This document shows, piece after piece, positions 33,561 to 41,561 of a stretch of 50,569 nucleotides of DNA. Below the pieces are notes generated by a model. The model was not told where the DNA came from and ran no database searches. It worked only from the letters and a program-made list of their open reading frames with translations. The number at the start of each line of letters is the position of its first letter. Within the stretch, counting starts at the first letter, position 1. Source of the stretch: Terribacillus saccharophilus (lineage in GTDB: Bacteria > Bacillota > Bacilli > Bacillales > Amphibacillaceae); assembly GCF_002272745.1 (NCBI RefSeq), contig NZ_NPBD01000008.1:1-50569 (forward strand). Reading direction: 5' to 3'. Both the position numbers and the translations under genes were made by a program.

Positions 33561-34662
33561 TCACACTTTTTATATGGATTTGGCGTTGCAGAACGCCAAG
33601 GCGATGAAAGGACAAACAGATCCGAATCCGCTTGTAGGATCCGTTATTTTAAATGACAATCATATTGTCGGAGTCGGTACCCATCTGAAAGCCGGTGAAC
33701 CGCATGCCGAGATTCATGCTATCCGGATGGCGGGAGAAAAAGCAAAGGGCGGGACGATTTATGTCACGCTCGAGCCTTGTTCCCATCATGGACGGACAGG
33801 GCCATGTGCGGTAGCTATTAAAGAGGCGGGACTAAAAAAAGTAGTCATTGCTACGCTTGATCCGAATCCAGTTGTTTCCGGAAACGGAGTGAAAATTCTC
33901 GAAGAAGCTGGTATTGAAGTGATTATCGGTGTCCGGGAAGAAGAAGCCCGCAAGATGAATGAGGTATTCAATAAATTCATCGTCGAGAAAAAGCCGTTTG
34001 TTACGTTAAAGGCAGGAACAACATTGGACGGTAAGATTGCTACACATACGCTTGATAGTAAGTGGATCACATCTCAAGCTTCCAGACAGGACGTCCATCA
34101 GCTGCGCAATGAGAACATGGCAATTCTTGTTGGAGTGAATACGGTCATTGAAGATGATCCAGAGCTGACGGCCAGAATACCAAATGGACGGAATCCGATT
34201 CGAATCATTTTGGACTCCACTTTGCGCATACCGATGGATAGCAAAGTCGTCACTGATAAATTGGCTGACACTTGGATTTTCACAAGTCAAAAAGCAGACG
34301 AAGAGAAAGAAAAAGCACTCCTGTCTCAAGGGATAAAAATATTCCGGACAAGCGCTTCTAGTCGGGTGGATGTAAAAGAAGTTGTCGAGACATTAGGCGA
34401 GCAGCTTATTTCTTCCGTATTGATTGAAGGAGGAGGAAGCGTCCATGCATCATTCCTAGAGAATTATTTGATTGATAAAGCAGTGCTTTACTTCGCTCCG
34501 AAATTGATTGGCGGGAAAGACGCACCAACTTTCCTGGAAGGAACAGGCTTCGCTAAAATGGCAGATGCGGTGGAATTGACCGATACAGACATCATTAAAA
34601 TCGGACAAGACTTCAAATTCATTGGCTATCCGCGCTACGAAAAAGAGGATATGGAACAATGA
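33553..34662 (+). CDS. ribD: RibD, bifunctional pyrimidine deaminase/reductase
   Basis: Catalyses the deamination and ribosyl reduction that follow GTP cyclohydrolase II. The N-terminal cytidine-deaminase-like domain has HAE (51-53) and the zinc cysteines 76 and 85 in PCSHHGRTGPC. The C-terminal reductase domain (about 150-365) starts FVTLKAGTTLDGKIAT and ends with ...SVLIEGGGSVHASF. The 369-residue length is normal for RibD. ATG 33553 lies inside the 3' end of ribA, overlapping it by 8 nt; the ORF opens 27 codons earlier but without a site. It overlaps the HAD gene by ATGA. Confidence 0.95.
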   Translation: MTDHTFYMDLALQNAKAMKGQTDPNPLVGSVILNDNHIVGVGTHLKAGEPHAEIHAIRMAGEKAKGGTIYVTLEPCSHHGRTGPCAVAIKEAGLKKVVIATLDPNPVVSGNGVKILEEAGIEVIIGVREEEARKMNEVFNKFIVEKKPFVTLKAGTTLDGKIATHTLDSKWITSQASRQDVHQLRNENMAILVGVNTVIEDDPELTARIPNGRNPIRIILDSTLRIPMDSKVVTDKLADTWIFTSQKADEEKEKALLSQGIKIFRTSASSRVDVKEVVETLGEQLISSVLIEGGGSVHASFLENYLIDKAVLYFAPKLIGGKDAPTFLEGTGFAKMADAVELTDTDIIKIGQDFKFIGYPRYEKEDMEQ

Positions 34663-35228
34663 AATTTGGCTTTGATATAGATGATACACTCATCAATCTG
34701 CGGGAGCATGCCTTCCATATTTACAACAAAAAATTAAATCAGAACATCTCCCTTGATGTGTTTCAGCAGCTTGAACGTGTAGAAATACATGAACCATTCG
34801 GATTGACGGATGAACAAGGATCAGAAATGTGGAACTCTACTTTGGAAGAAATCTACTATACTACTTGTCCACCGTTCCCGGATGCTGTCGAGATATTGCA
34901 GGAACTAAATCGAGAAGGGCATGAGATCTACTATATTACGTCAAGACCAAAAGAGCATGGACAAAGGACAAAAGAATGGCTCCGAGCGCTTGGTTTTCCG
35001 ATTAAAGAAGAACAATTCTTTTACGGCATGCAGGACGACGAAAAGGTACACATCATCAAGAAACTCCAACTCGATTATTATTTTGATGATAAGCCACATG
35101 TATTGAATACGCTGCTGGAAGATTCTACAACAAAAGTGTTTGTAAAAGATCAATCATATAATCAGCTTGTGAAGCTGCCGAGAATAGTCGACTTATCAGA
35201 GATCAGAAATATGGTACAAAATAAATAG
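34659..35228 (+). CDS. HAD-superfamily phosphatase, 5'-nucleotidase type
   Basis: A 189-residue HAD phosphatase of the NT5C/YqfW-like (5' deoxyribonucleotidase) type. FDIDDTLI (residues 5-12) supplies the nucleophile Asp6 and acid/base Asp8, ITSRPK is motif 2, and YYFDDKPHVLN is motif 4. In riboflavin synthesis the RibD product must be dephosphorylated by a HAD enzyme; being coupled to ribD by ATGA makes that the natural hypothesis here, although the family also acts on nucleotides. A strong terminator follows directly. Confidence 0.85.
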   Translation: MKFGFDIDDTLINLREHAFHIYNKKLNQNISLDVFQQLERVEIHEPFGLTDEQGSEMWNSTLEEIYYTTCPPFPDAVEILQELNREGHEIYYITSRPKEHGQRTKEWLRALGFPIKEEQFFYGMQDDEKVHIIKKLQLDYYFDDKPHVLNTLLEDSTTKVFVKDQSYNQLVKLPRIVDLSEIRNMVQNK

Positions 35229-35229
35229 G

Positions 35230-35264
35230 AGGATTGACGGTAATTTGCCGTCAATCCTTTTTTT
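35230..35264 (+). terminator. Terminator of the ribA-ribD-HAD operon
   Basis: AGGATTGACGG (35230-35240) pairs perfectly with CCGTCAATCCT (35248-35258), then seven T. Confidence 0.95.
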
Positions 35265-35376
35265 GTTTTTAGGAAATAGGCAGGAAATATATATCTGATA
35301 GAGAAGTAAAATAAATAGCAATTTCTAATATAAGGATAGTAATAAACAGAATCACATAAAAGGGGGAGGAGTAACT

Positions 35377-36429
35377 ATGGGCCTGGTTTTATCAGTCACA
35401 GATAAAGATTTTAGTGAGCTGCTGCAAGACTTCTATGATGTGATGAAACAGGAAAAACAAGAGGAAGCAGCAATGCTTGCAGATATAATTGACACTATGA
35501 AGAAAGACATAGGAATAGAGGAAGTGTTACTTAAAGCAGATTTGCTTACTATTCGCTACCATGTGATGCTGGGGGAATTGCTAACTGCAGGGTATCTATT
35601 GGATCAGTTCGAAGCGGGCGGTCATTTCCTTTCCCAACAAAATGAATACTTCTATCAATATTTTAAAGGGCAGGTTCATTTTAAAAATAAAAGATGGAAT
35701 GAAGCATTAAGGTATTATGAGCATGCAGAGCTTTACATATCAGAAGATGAAGAAAAAACGGATTTTTATTATAAACTGGCTCATGCTTATTATCGCGCTG
35801 GTATACCGGTACTATCAGTACTGAATGCGAATAAAGCAATGCGCTATGCTACATCTTACAAACAGCATTATCACCTTGCAAAATGCAAGCTGCTGCTCGG
35901 ACTAAATCATCTGGAAATACGGAACTTCGAACAAGCTGAGTCTCTTTTATACGAAGCACTCGACTGCCAGCATAATACTGATGAAACATCTCTTGATCTG
36001 GCATCAATGGCCCATCACAATCTTGGATTGCTCTATTTTGTGCAGCAAAAGTTTGAAAAAGCTGTCGACTACTTTGATCAAGCTGTACATGCCACCCCTT
36101 GCTCTCATTACTTGAAGAGCCTCTACTATCTGACAGAATCCCTCTTCCGTGTCAATCACCACTCAGAAGCAATGAAATACTTCCAGATCGGATTTACTAG
36201 GAGTAAGAAAGAGCAAGATATGGACTACCAATGGGCTTTCGCCATGCTGCATAAGCAATTCGTCGATTGCGACAATTTTGAAGCGGTATGGGCAGAAGGC
36301 ATTGCCTATTATGAAGCAATTGATGATAGATACAGTGTCCATCATTACAGCTTGTGTATGGCTGATTATTACACACTAAAAGGAGAAGAAGAGAAGGCGA
36401 ATTACTATTACCGGCTTGCTGTATGGTGA
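35377..36429 (+). CDS. Rap-family TPR regulator, no visible phr
   Basis: A 350-residue all-helical protein. The N-terminal three-helix region (DFYDVMKQEKQEEAAMLADIIDTMKKDIGIEEVLL, then LLTIRYHVMLGELL) and about six tetratricopeptide repeats (from 95 on: GQVHFKNKRWNEALRYYEHAE, HHNLGLLYFVQQKFEKAVDYFDQA) match Rap phosphatases/anti-activators, which are switched off by exported Phr pentapeptides. I see no Phr precursor downstream: the only short ORF there encodes eight residues without a signal peptide. GGGGGAGGAG precedes the ATG. Whether it acts on Spo0F, ComA or another response regulator is unknown. Confidence 0.85.
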   Translation: MGLVLSVTDKDFSELLQDFYDVMKQEKQEEAAMLADIIDTMKKDIGIEEVLLKADLLTIRYHVMLGELLTAGYLLDQFEAGGHFLSQQNEYFYQYFKGQVHFKNKRWNEALRYYEHAELYISEDEEKTDFYYKLAHAYYRAGIPVLSVLNANKAMRYATSYKQHYHLAKCKLLLGLNHLEIRNFEQAESLLYEALDCQHNTDETSLDLASMAHHNLGLLYFVQQKFEKAVDYFDQAVHATPCSHYLKSLYYLTESLFRVNHHSEAMKYFQIGFTRSKKEQDMDYQWAFAMLHKQFVDCDNFEAVWAEGIAYYEAIDDRYSVHHYSLCMADYYTLKGEEEKANYYYRLAVW

Positions 36430-36665
36430 AAAACTAATTTATCTGATAGGATTATCCACCTGTTACCTAAGAATCATGAAAAACCAGCATCTTACTATAT
36501 AGTAGCTATCTAGGAGAGTTGTTTAAAATATTCTAAAATTATTACTATTCTATTAAGATTTTCGCATAAATATTTCAATTTTTGTTTTTCCTTCTATACT
36601 AGAGTTGTGGAAGTGCCGACCCACATCGGTTTACAACTTTGGCAGCGATAGGAGAGGAAAAAATT

Positions 36666-37169
36666 ATGATCAACACCTTACGGCAAAGTAAGGGAGCGGC
36701 AGTCGTTTTCCTTGTGATCAGATTATATCTTGGGTACACGTTCCTGTCAGCCGGCTTAGGTAAGCTGATGAGCGGAAGCTTTGATGCAAGCGGATTTGTC
36801 CAAGGTGCGTTAGCGCGCGCGGACGCCGGTGTCATCCAGAGCTGGTGGGGAAGTTTCCTAGAAGGAGTAGTCCTTCCAAATGCAGAGGTTTTCAGTTTCC
36901 TTGTCATGTGGGGAGAGACGCTGGTCGGATTGGCGCTGCTGCTTGGTGCCTTCACTGGCATTGCAGCATTTATGGGAATATTGATGAATATCTCATTCCT
37001 ATTAAGCGGTGCGGTTCAGCAGAATTTGATATTGATCATCTTGGGCTTAGTGCTGATCATTGGCGGTACGAATGCGGGCCGCTACGGCATCGATCGCTGG
37101 ATTATGCCATCCCTGCGAAACACAGGGGATAACAGGTCAGCTAGAAACAGCAAGAGACAGTTTATATAA
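36666..37169 (+). CDS. DoxX-family membrane protein, copy 1
   Basis: A 167-residue, four-helix DoxX-like protein (FLVIRLYLGYTFLSAGLGKLMSGSFDASGFVQGAL at the N terminus; NAGRYGIDRWIMPSL at the C terminus). DoxX proteins are associated with quinone or thiosulfate redox chemistry and with redox-stress complexes; the exact role here is unknown. It is a clear paralogue of the protein at 44776-45288. The leader contains a two-part hairpin (AGTTGT 36603-36608 with ACAACT 36633-36638, inner CCGA/TCGG). ATG 36666 follows GGAGAGG. Confidence 0.85.
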   Translation: MINTLRQSKGAAVVFLVIRLYLGYTFLSAGLGKLMSGSFDASGFVQGALARADAGVIQSWWGSFLEGVVLPNAEVFSFLVMWGETLVGLALLLGAFTGIAAFMGILMNISFLLSGAVQQNLILIILGLVLIIGGTNAGRYGIDRWIMPSLRNTGDNRSARNSKRQFI

Positions 37170-37175
37170 AAGCAA

Positions 37176-37202
37176 GAACACGCGCTTGCCGCGTGTTTCT
37201 TT
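37176..37202 (+). terminator. Terminator of DoxX copy 1
   Basis: AACACGCG (37177-37184) pairs with CGCGTGTT (37190-37197), followed by TCTTT; moderate. Confidence 0.6.
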
Positions 37203-37285
37203 ATGTAGAAAAAATTTCTTGTTGAAATAAGTCAATGTGTGTAGTACAGTTAAAAAGGTTTTTTAAATTGCATACAAATCCTCAT

Positions 37286-37445
37286 CATTTGATGAGGTAG
37301 AGGTTGCGGCTGTTAAGAGTACAGACTGGGAGATCGGGAGAGATCATTGATCAGACTGGAAAGGAACAGCTGCCGAAGCAGGATGGGTTCTCCAATTCTT
37401 CTTGCTGGGCCTGCACTCGAATAGGGGCAGGACTGTCACGTCAGT
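37286..37445 (+). promoter_or_regulatory. Lysine riboswitch (L box)
   Basis: The conserved blocks of the lysine aptamer occur in order: GATGAGGTAGAGGTTGCGGC, AAGAGTA, GGGAGA, CCGAAGCAGG, TTCTTCTTGCTGGGCCTG and CTCGAATAGGGGCAGGACTG up to TCAC. A short hairpin CCTCATCA/TGATGAGG at 37280-37297 overlaps the 5' strand. With the terminator at 37501 it should switch off lysine uptake when lysine is plentiful. Confidence 0.93.
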
Positions 37446-37500
37446 CGCAAAGCTGACGTGTTGCGCTATCTTTGTGAGAATGATGCTGTTTATAAGTAAA

Positions 37501-37541
37501 GGCCGTTCCGATAGAGCAAACTATCCGGGATGGTCTTTTTT
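37501..37541 (+). terminator. Riboswitch-controlled terminator before lysP
   Basis: GGCCGTTCCGATAG (37501-37514) pairs with CTATCCGGGATGGTC (37521-37535) with one bulge and G-T pairs, then T6. An upstream hairpin CACGTCAG/CTGACGTG (37437-37460) is a candidate part of the switch. Confidence 0.85.
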
Positions 37542-37586
37542 CGTATCTATAGCGCAACGGACGAAGAAACAGAGAGGGGAAAGAAA

Positions 37587-39047
37587 GTGAGCAACGACAC
37601 GAAACAACCGGGCTTACGCAGAGCACTGAAAGCCCGTCACTTAGGGATGATCTCCCTTGGCGGTACAATTGGTACAGGATTATTCCTGGCCAGCGGAGGA
37701 GCCATTAGCAGTGCAGGACCAGGAGGAGCATTGCTTGCATATGCGCTAATTGGCTGTATGGTATTCTTCCTGATGACAAGCTTGGCGGAGATGGCAGCAT
37801 TCATGCCTGTATCTGGAAGCTTCAGCACATATGGATCACGTTTTGTCGATGAATCGTTTGGGTTTGCACTAGGATGGAATTATTGGTTCAATTGGGCCAT
37901 CACAATTGCGGCAGAGCTTGTTGCCGTTACATTGATTATGGGATTCTGGTTCCCGGATACTCCATCGTGGATTTGGAGCGCTATCAGTCTTATCATCATG
38001 TTCTTATTGAATTATATTTCTGTTAAAGGGTTCGGTGAATCGGAATATTGGTTCGCTTTGATCAAAGTCGTTACTGTCATCATTTTCATCATTGTCGGTG
38101 TATTGATGATCATCGGTATCCTTGGCGGTGATTCACCTGGATTCTCCAACTTCACTGTAAAAGACGCGCCATTTAATGGCGGCTTCCTTGCTTTGCTTGG
38201 TGTATTCATGGCTGCCGGCTTCTCTTTCCAGGGGACAGAATTGCTTGGAGCGGCTGCTGGGGAAGCGGATAATCCTAGAAAATCAATTCCGAAAGCGATT
38301 CGTTCAGTTTTCTGGCGTATTCTACTGTTCTACATTTTAGCGATCTTCATTATCGGGATGCTCATTCCGTATACAACAGAGAGTCTTGCAAGTGACGATG
38401 TCCGTTTAAGTCCGTTCACACTTGTGTTTGAAAAAGCGGGAATCGCATTTGCTGCATCTGTCATGAACGCAGTTATTCTTACTGCTGTCCTATCTGCCGG
38501 TAACTCTGGTATGTATGCCAGCACACGGATGCTTTGGAACTTGGCGAAAGAAGGGAAAGCACCAGCTTTCCTTGGTAAACTTAACAAGAACGGTGTTCCT
38601 GTGAACGCATTGATTGCTACAGCAGCTGTAGGCTGTGTCGCTTTCCTGACATCCTTCTTCGGAAATGGTGCAGTGTATACCTGGCTGTTGAACGTTTCAG
38701 GTATGGCCGGCTTCATCGTATGGGTTGGTATTGCTGTCAGTCATTATCGGTTCCGTAAAGCATATCTTGCTCAAGGAAATGACATCAAGGATTTGCCATA
38801 CACAGCTAAATTCTATCCGGTAGCGCCGATACTTGCCTTTGTACTATGTATCATTGTTATTGTCGGTCAGAGCTTCTCAGCTTTCACAGCAGATGGAATT
38901 GAATGGGGTACCTTAGTTGCTTCTTACATCGGTATTCCAGTCTTCCTGCTTTGCTGGCTCATTTTTAAAGTGAAAAAGAAAACGAAGGTGCACAAACTGG
39001 AGGAAGTTGATTTAACTACTCCGGCGCACGAAACAGCACCAGAATAA
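37587..39047 (+). CDS. lysP: Lysine permease of the APC family
   Basis: A 486-residue amino acid permease with 12 helices. The N-terminal LRRALKARHLGMISLGGTIGTGLFLASGGAISSAGPGGALLAYAL is the AAT-family signature, and the overall sequence is close to LysP/YvsH-type permeases. The lysine riboswitch immediately upstream supports lysine as substrate. GTG 37587 follows GAGAGGGGAAAG; the ORF reaches back to 37530 but that lies in the terminator. A strong terminator follows. Confidence 0.93.
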   Translation: MSNDTKQPGLRRALKARHLGMISLGGTIGTGLFLASGGAISSAGPGGALLAYALIGCMVFFLMTSLAEMAAFMPVSGSFSTYGSRFVDESFGFALGWNYWFNWAITIAAELVAVTLIMGFWFPDTPSWIWSAISLIIMFLLNYISVKGFGESEYWFALIKVVTVIIFIIVGVLMIIGILGGDSPGFSNFTVKDAPFNGGFLALLGVFMAAGFSFQGTELLGAAAGEADNPRKSIPKAIRSVFWRILLFYILAIFIIGMLIPYTTESLASDDVRLSPFTLVFEKAGIAFAASVMNAVILTAVLSAGNSGMYASTRMLWNLAKEGKAPAFLGKLNKNGVPVNALIATAAVGCVAFLTSFFGNGAVYTWLLNVSGMAGFIVWVGIAVSHYRFRKAYLAQGNDIKDLPYTAKFYPVAPILAFVLCIIVIVGQSFSAFTADGIEWGTLVASYIGIPVFLLCWLIFKVKKKTKVHKLEEVDLTTPAHETAPE

Positions 39048-39049
39048 GT

Positions 39050-39079
39050 AAAGCTGCCGGGAGACCGGCAGCTTTTTTT
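39050..39079 (+). terminator. Terminator of lysP
   Basis: AAAGCTGCCGG (39050-39060) pairs perfectly with CCGGCAGCTTT (39065-39075), then T. Confidence 0.95.
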
Positions 39080-39275
39080 ATTGATTGTCATCTTAATGAT
39101 AATTCACTTCAGGATTTAGGGTAATTTATAGGTAGGCGAATATAATTAATTATTATGGTAATAAATCACTTCGCAGACCAAATTTCTTCCGAATTTAACC
39201 AAAGTAGCAGTAAACGGAAATTTGTGATATTTGTATGTATTTTCTTGTCTGATTTATTACTAATTTCCTAATCTT

Positions 39276-39307
39276 CTTGTATCTTTATTTCAAATACAAG
39301 TTATACT
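39276..39307 (+). promoter_or_regulatory. degV promoter with inverted repeat
   Basis: CTTGTAT (39276-39282) and ATACAAG (39294-39300) form an inverted repeat that contains a likely -35 (TTGTAT); TATACT at 39302-39307 is the likely -10 (19-bp spacer). Confidence 0.35.
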
Positions 39308-39325
39308 TAAACTAGAGGTGAATAT

Positions 39326-40189
39326 ATGAAAATAGCAATTGTGACCGACAGTCTTACAAATTTGAGAGAAGAGGATTTACAGCGATATCCTTTTATATAT
39401 TACGCGCATTTAAATGTCGTCGTAGATGATAAGTCCTATATTGATTTGAAAGAGATTACAAATGATCAGTTATTTCGTTTTATAGATGAGGGAGCTTCTT
39501 ATTCTTCTTCCCTGCCTTCGCCAGAGGTTTTTGTAACGCTTTATGAAGAATTATTGGCAGAATATGATGCTATTATCAGCCTGCATTGTACAGAAAATGT
39601 AAGCGGTACCGTTAATTCTGCGTATATTGCAAGGGATTCTATTGCAGGCGCCAGCGAAAAAATCACCGTCATAGATACGAATACAGCTTCTATTGGAGTA
39701 GAAAATATCGTCATTAAAGTGTGTAAGCTCATGGAGCAAGGAAAGTCACTTGATGAATTATTAGAGGCAGTTGAATACTACAGGACACATGGGCAGCTGT
39801 ACCTTACGATTAATGATTTGACTACACTAGTACGTACTGGTCGTTTATCGAAGACAGCATCAAGAATCGGAAACCTATTGCATATTAAGCCTATCATCGG
39901 TTTTGAGAATGCGAAGTTAGAAGTCATGGGTAAAGTCCGTACAAAGAAACGTTTGCTGAAATGGATGCTCGAAAGATTACGACACGATGTTGAGCAGTCA
40001 GGAAAACAAGTTGTTCGTATTACACATGTGAACTCCATTGATCTTGCCAAGGAGTTGAAGCATGCAATGGAAACATGCGGGGATAAAGTAGAGGTATTTA
40101 TCAGCAATGAAATCAGTTCCGTCATGGCAATTCATTTTGGTCGAGGCGGAGTAGGGGCAAGCTGGATGCCTGATAATTATTCTGTTTAG
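39326..40189 (+). CDS. DegV-family fatty-acid-binding protein
   Basis: A 287-residue DegV/FakB-type protein, which binds one fatty acid molecule, in FakB for phosphorylation by FakA. KIAIVTDSLTNLREEDLQRY is the DegV start (the family has DS), SSLPSPEVFVTLYEEL is the hallmark SQPSP-like stretch, and ENVSGTVNSAYIA follows. C-terminal ISSVMAIHFGRGGVGASW closes the pocket. AGAGGTGA precedes the ATG. It is a single-gene unit with its own terminator. Whether a FakA partner uses it is not shown here. Confidence 0.93.
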   Translation: MKIAIVTDSLTNLREEDLQRYPFIYYAHLNVVVDDKSYIDLKEITNDQLFRFIDEGASYSSSLPSPEVFVTLYEELLAEYDAIISLHCTENVSGTVNSAYIARDSIAGASEKITVIDTNTASIGVENIVIKVCKLMEQGKSLDELLEAVEYYRTHGQLYLTINDLTTLVRTGRLSKTASRIGNLLHIKPIIGFENAKLEVMGKVRTKKRLLKWMLERLRHDVEQSGKQVVRITHVNSIDLAKELKHAMETCGDKVEVFISNEISSVMAIHFGRGGVGASWMPDNYSV

Positions 40190-40223
40190 TAAACGGCTTG
40201 TGATATTAATAAGTAGTATATAT

Positions 40224-40257
40224 AAAACCTCGAACAATTTAATTGTTCGAGGTTTTT
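40224..40257 (+). terminator. Terminator of degV
   Basis: AAAACCTCGAACAA (40224-40237) pairs with TTGTTCGAGGTTTT (40243-40256); T-run follows and the minus strand also ends in T4, so it may be bidirectional. Confidence 0.92.
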
Positions 40258-40282
40258 GTTATGCTGTATGTAGCTTTTAGTA

Positions 40283-40501
40283 TTAAAGCTGATTTTCTGT
40301 ACTCTTAAAAATAACGAAGCCTATCTTCGTGAAAAGATAAAGTGTAAAGATGATTATTAGAGTCCTGCCTATAACATCACCATCGGTCATGTCAAAGCTA
40401 TTTTGAAATAATAAATGACTATTAAAACAAAGATAAATTGCTATTAAAAGAGGAATAGCAATAAACAAAACAGCAATAGCACGTCTGGCTTTCCAACTCA
40501 T
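40283..40501 (-). CDS. Small two-helix membrane protein
   Basis: About 72 residues: a basic start (SWKARRAIAVLFIAIPLLIAIYLCF) with one helix, a polar loop FNSHLLFQNSFDMTDGDVI, and a second helix GRTLIIIFTLYLFTKIGFVIF. The loop would face outside. I do not recognise a family. ATG 40501 follows GGAAGGA; ATG 40519 with AAAAGGA is equally possible. It is 18 bp downstream of the transglutaminase-like gene, so they are likely co-transcribed. Confidence 0.55.
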   Translation of the reverse strand: MSWKARRAIAVLFIAIPLLIAIYLCFNSHLLFQNSFDMTDGDVIGRTLIIIFTLYLFTKIGFVIFKSTENQL

Positions 40502-40537
40502 TATGATCATTCCTTCCATATATGATCCTTTTCAATA

Positions 40538-41146
40538 TCATAAAAAATCAGGTAAGTGATTTCTATACATATTCAGAGCTTTTTTGCTTGTTTCTAAAGT
40601 GTGGATTGTCTTTGCATTAGGTGCAGCGTAGATAATAGGATAATCTATTTCACCATATTGTTTATTAATTCGGAATGCCAATCGCTCTTCATCCAGAGAA
40701 AATTCGGATTGTATGCCGGGTTTGTTTCCGCGTGCGTCCAAACGGATCCACTTATTTAAGCTTTCTATATAAACTCCATTAAGTGCATGAATGCAATGTC
40801 CTTTTTCAGGTGTATCAAATAGTGTCAATCTTTGGTAGCAAAATCCAGTTGGAATATTTACTGATCTTAACATGGCAGCGAGCAAGTTAGATTTTGCATA
40901 ACAGATACCTTCTTTGTGTGTAAGTACTTCTGATGCTTTGCAAGTCACCCGCTGGCTTTGAATATCCCATGAGTGCGCTATACTATCACGGACATAATTG
41001 AATACCACTCTGACTATGTCTATTTCGGACATTTGAAAAGAAATCAGCTCTCTGATCTTCTCCTTGATCAGAGGATGTGAGAAGTCCATTACATCTGATT
41101 CGATTAAGTAGTCATCGTAAGAATGTTTCTCAGGTATTAAATTCAA
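40538..41146 (-). CDS. Transglutaminase-like protease-fold protein
   Basis: A 202-residue protein with the transglutaminase-like core: Cys in KEGICYAKSNLLAAMLRSVNIPTGFCYQR, His in GHCIHALNGVY and Asp in NKWIRLDARGN, in the correct order and spacing for the Cys-His-Asp triad. Upstream VFNYVRDSIAHSWD is also typical. Bacterial relatives are peptidases or unknown enzymes. I place the start at TTG 41146 because GGGGAGG precedes it by about 8 nt; the frame stays open to 41335 but that part reads as intergenic DNA. Cytoplasmic, no signal peptide. Confidence 0.75.
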   Translation of the reverse strand: MNLIPEKHSYDDYLIESDVMDFSHPLIKEKIRELISFQMSEIDIVRVVFNYVRDSIAHSWDIQSQRVTCKASEVLTHKEGICYAKSNLLAAMLRSVNIPTGFCYQRLTLFDTPEKGHCIHALNGVYIESLNKWIRLDARGNKPGIQSEFSLDEERLAFRINKQYGEIDYPIIYAAPNAKTIHTLETSKKALNMYRNHLPDFL

Positions 41147-41328
41147 AGTATTTCCCTCCCCACAATGCATATGTATAAATATACCAATAAAACTAATCAA
41201 AGGGTTCATTAATTTTGATTGTTCTAAGTCATTCTTATATGTGCATATTAATGGTTGTCTAAAGCAATTTACATTTGTATGCTGATACTCAATTAATCCA
41301 AGTAACCCGAGTAACCCTATAAGGTATA

Positions 41329-41358
41329 TTGACAATGTGCTCGTTGTCTGGTAAACTT
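41329..41358 (+). promoter_or_regulatory. Promoter of the SAM-riboswitch operon
   Basis: A consensus TTGACA (41329-41334), an 18-bp spacer and TAAACT (41353-41358), about 22 bp before the riboswitch. The 41147-41328 stretch before it shows no gene. Confidence 0.75.
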
Positions 41359-41377
41359 TCTGAAAACTGTATATGTT

Positions 41378-41528
41378 TCTTATCTAGAGAGGTGGAGGGA
41401 TATGGCCCTGTGAAACCTCAGCAGCAGGTCTGACAACAGATACTGTGCTAATTCCATCGGTTCATAGCCGGCAGATAAGATGAATAGAGGAAGCCTCTCG
41501 ACGCATCTTGCACGAGAGGCTTTTGTAT
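41378..41528 (+). promoter_or_regulatory. SAM-I riboswitch (S box) with terminator
   Basis: The aptamer begins CTTATCTAGAGAGGTGGAGGG, has GGCCCTGTGAAACCTCAGCAGC and GTGCTAATTCCATC, and closes with AGATAAG (41473-41479) pairing the 5' CTTATCT (41380-41386). The terminator AAGCCTCTCG (41491-41500) with CGAGAGGCTT (41513-41522) and T-run lies just before the ribosome site of the next gene. High S-adenosylmethionine should stop transcription. Confidence 0.95.
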
Positions 41529-41561
41529 TTGTCCCGCTGCCTACAGAAAGGGGAAGGCAAC

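Noticed and set aside
36430..36665. A phr gene after the Rap-like gene
   Set aside because: The only short ORF (MKNQHLTI) lacks a signal peptide and a processing region.
37402..37590. A 62-codon ORF in the lysine riboswitch region
   Set aside because: It is formed by the aptamer 3' part and terminator; the RNA structure explains the sequence fully.
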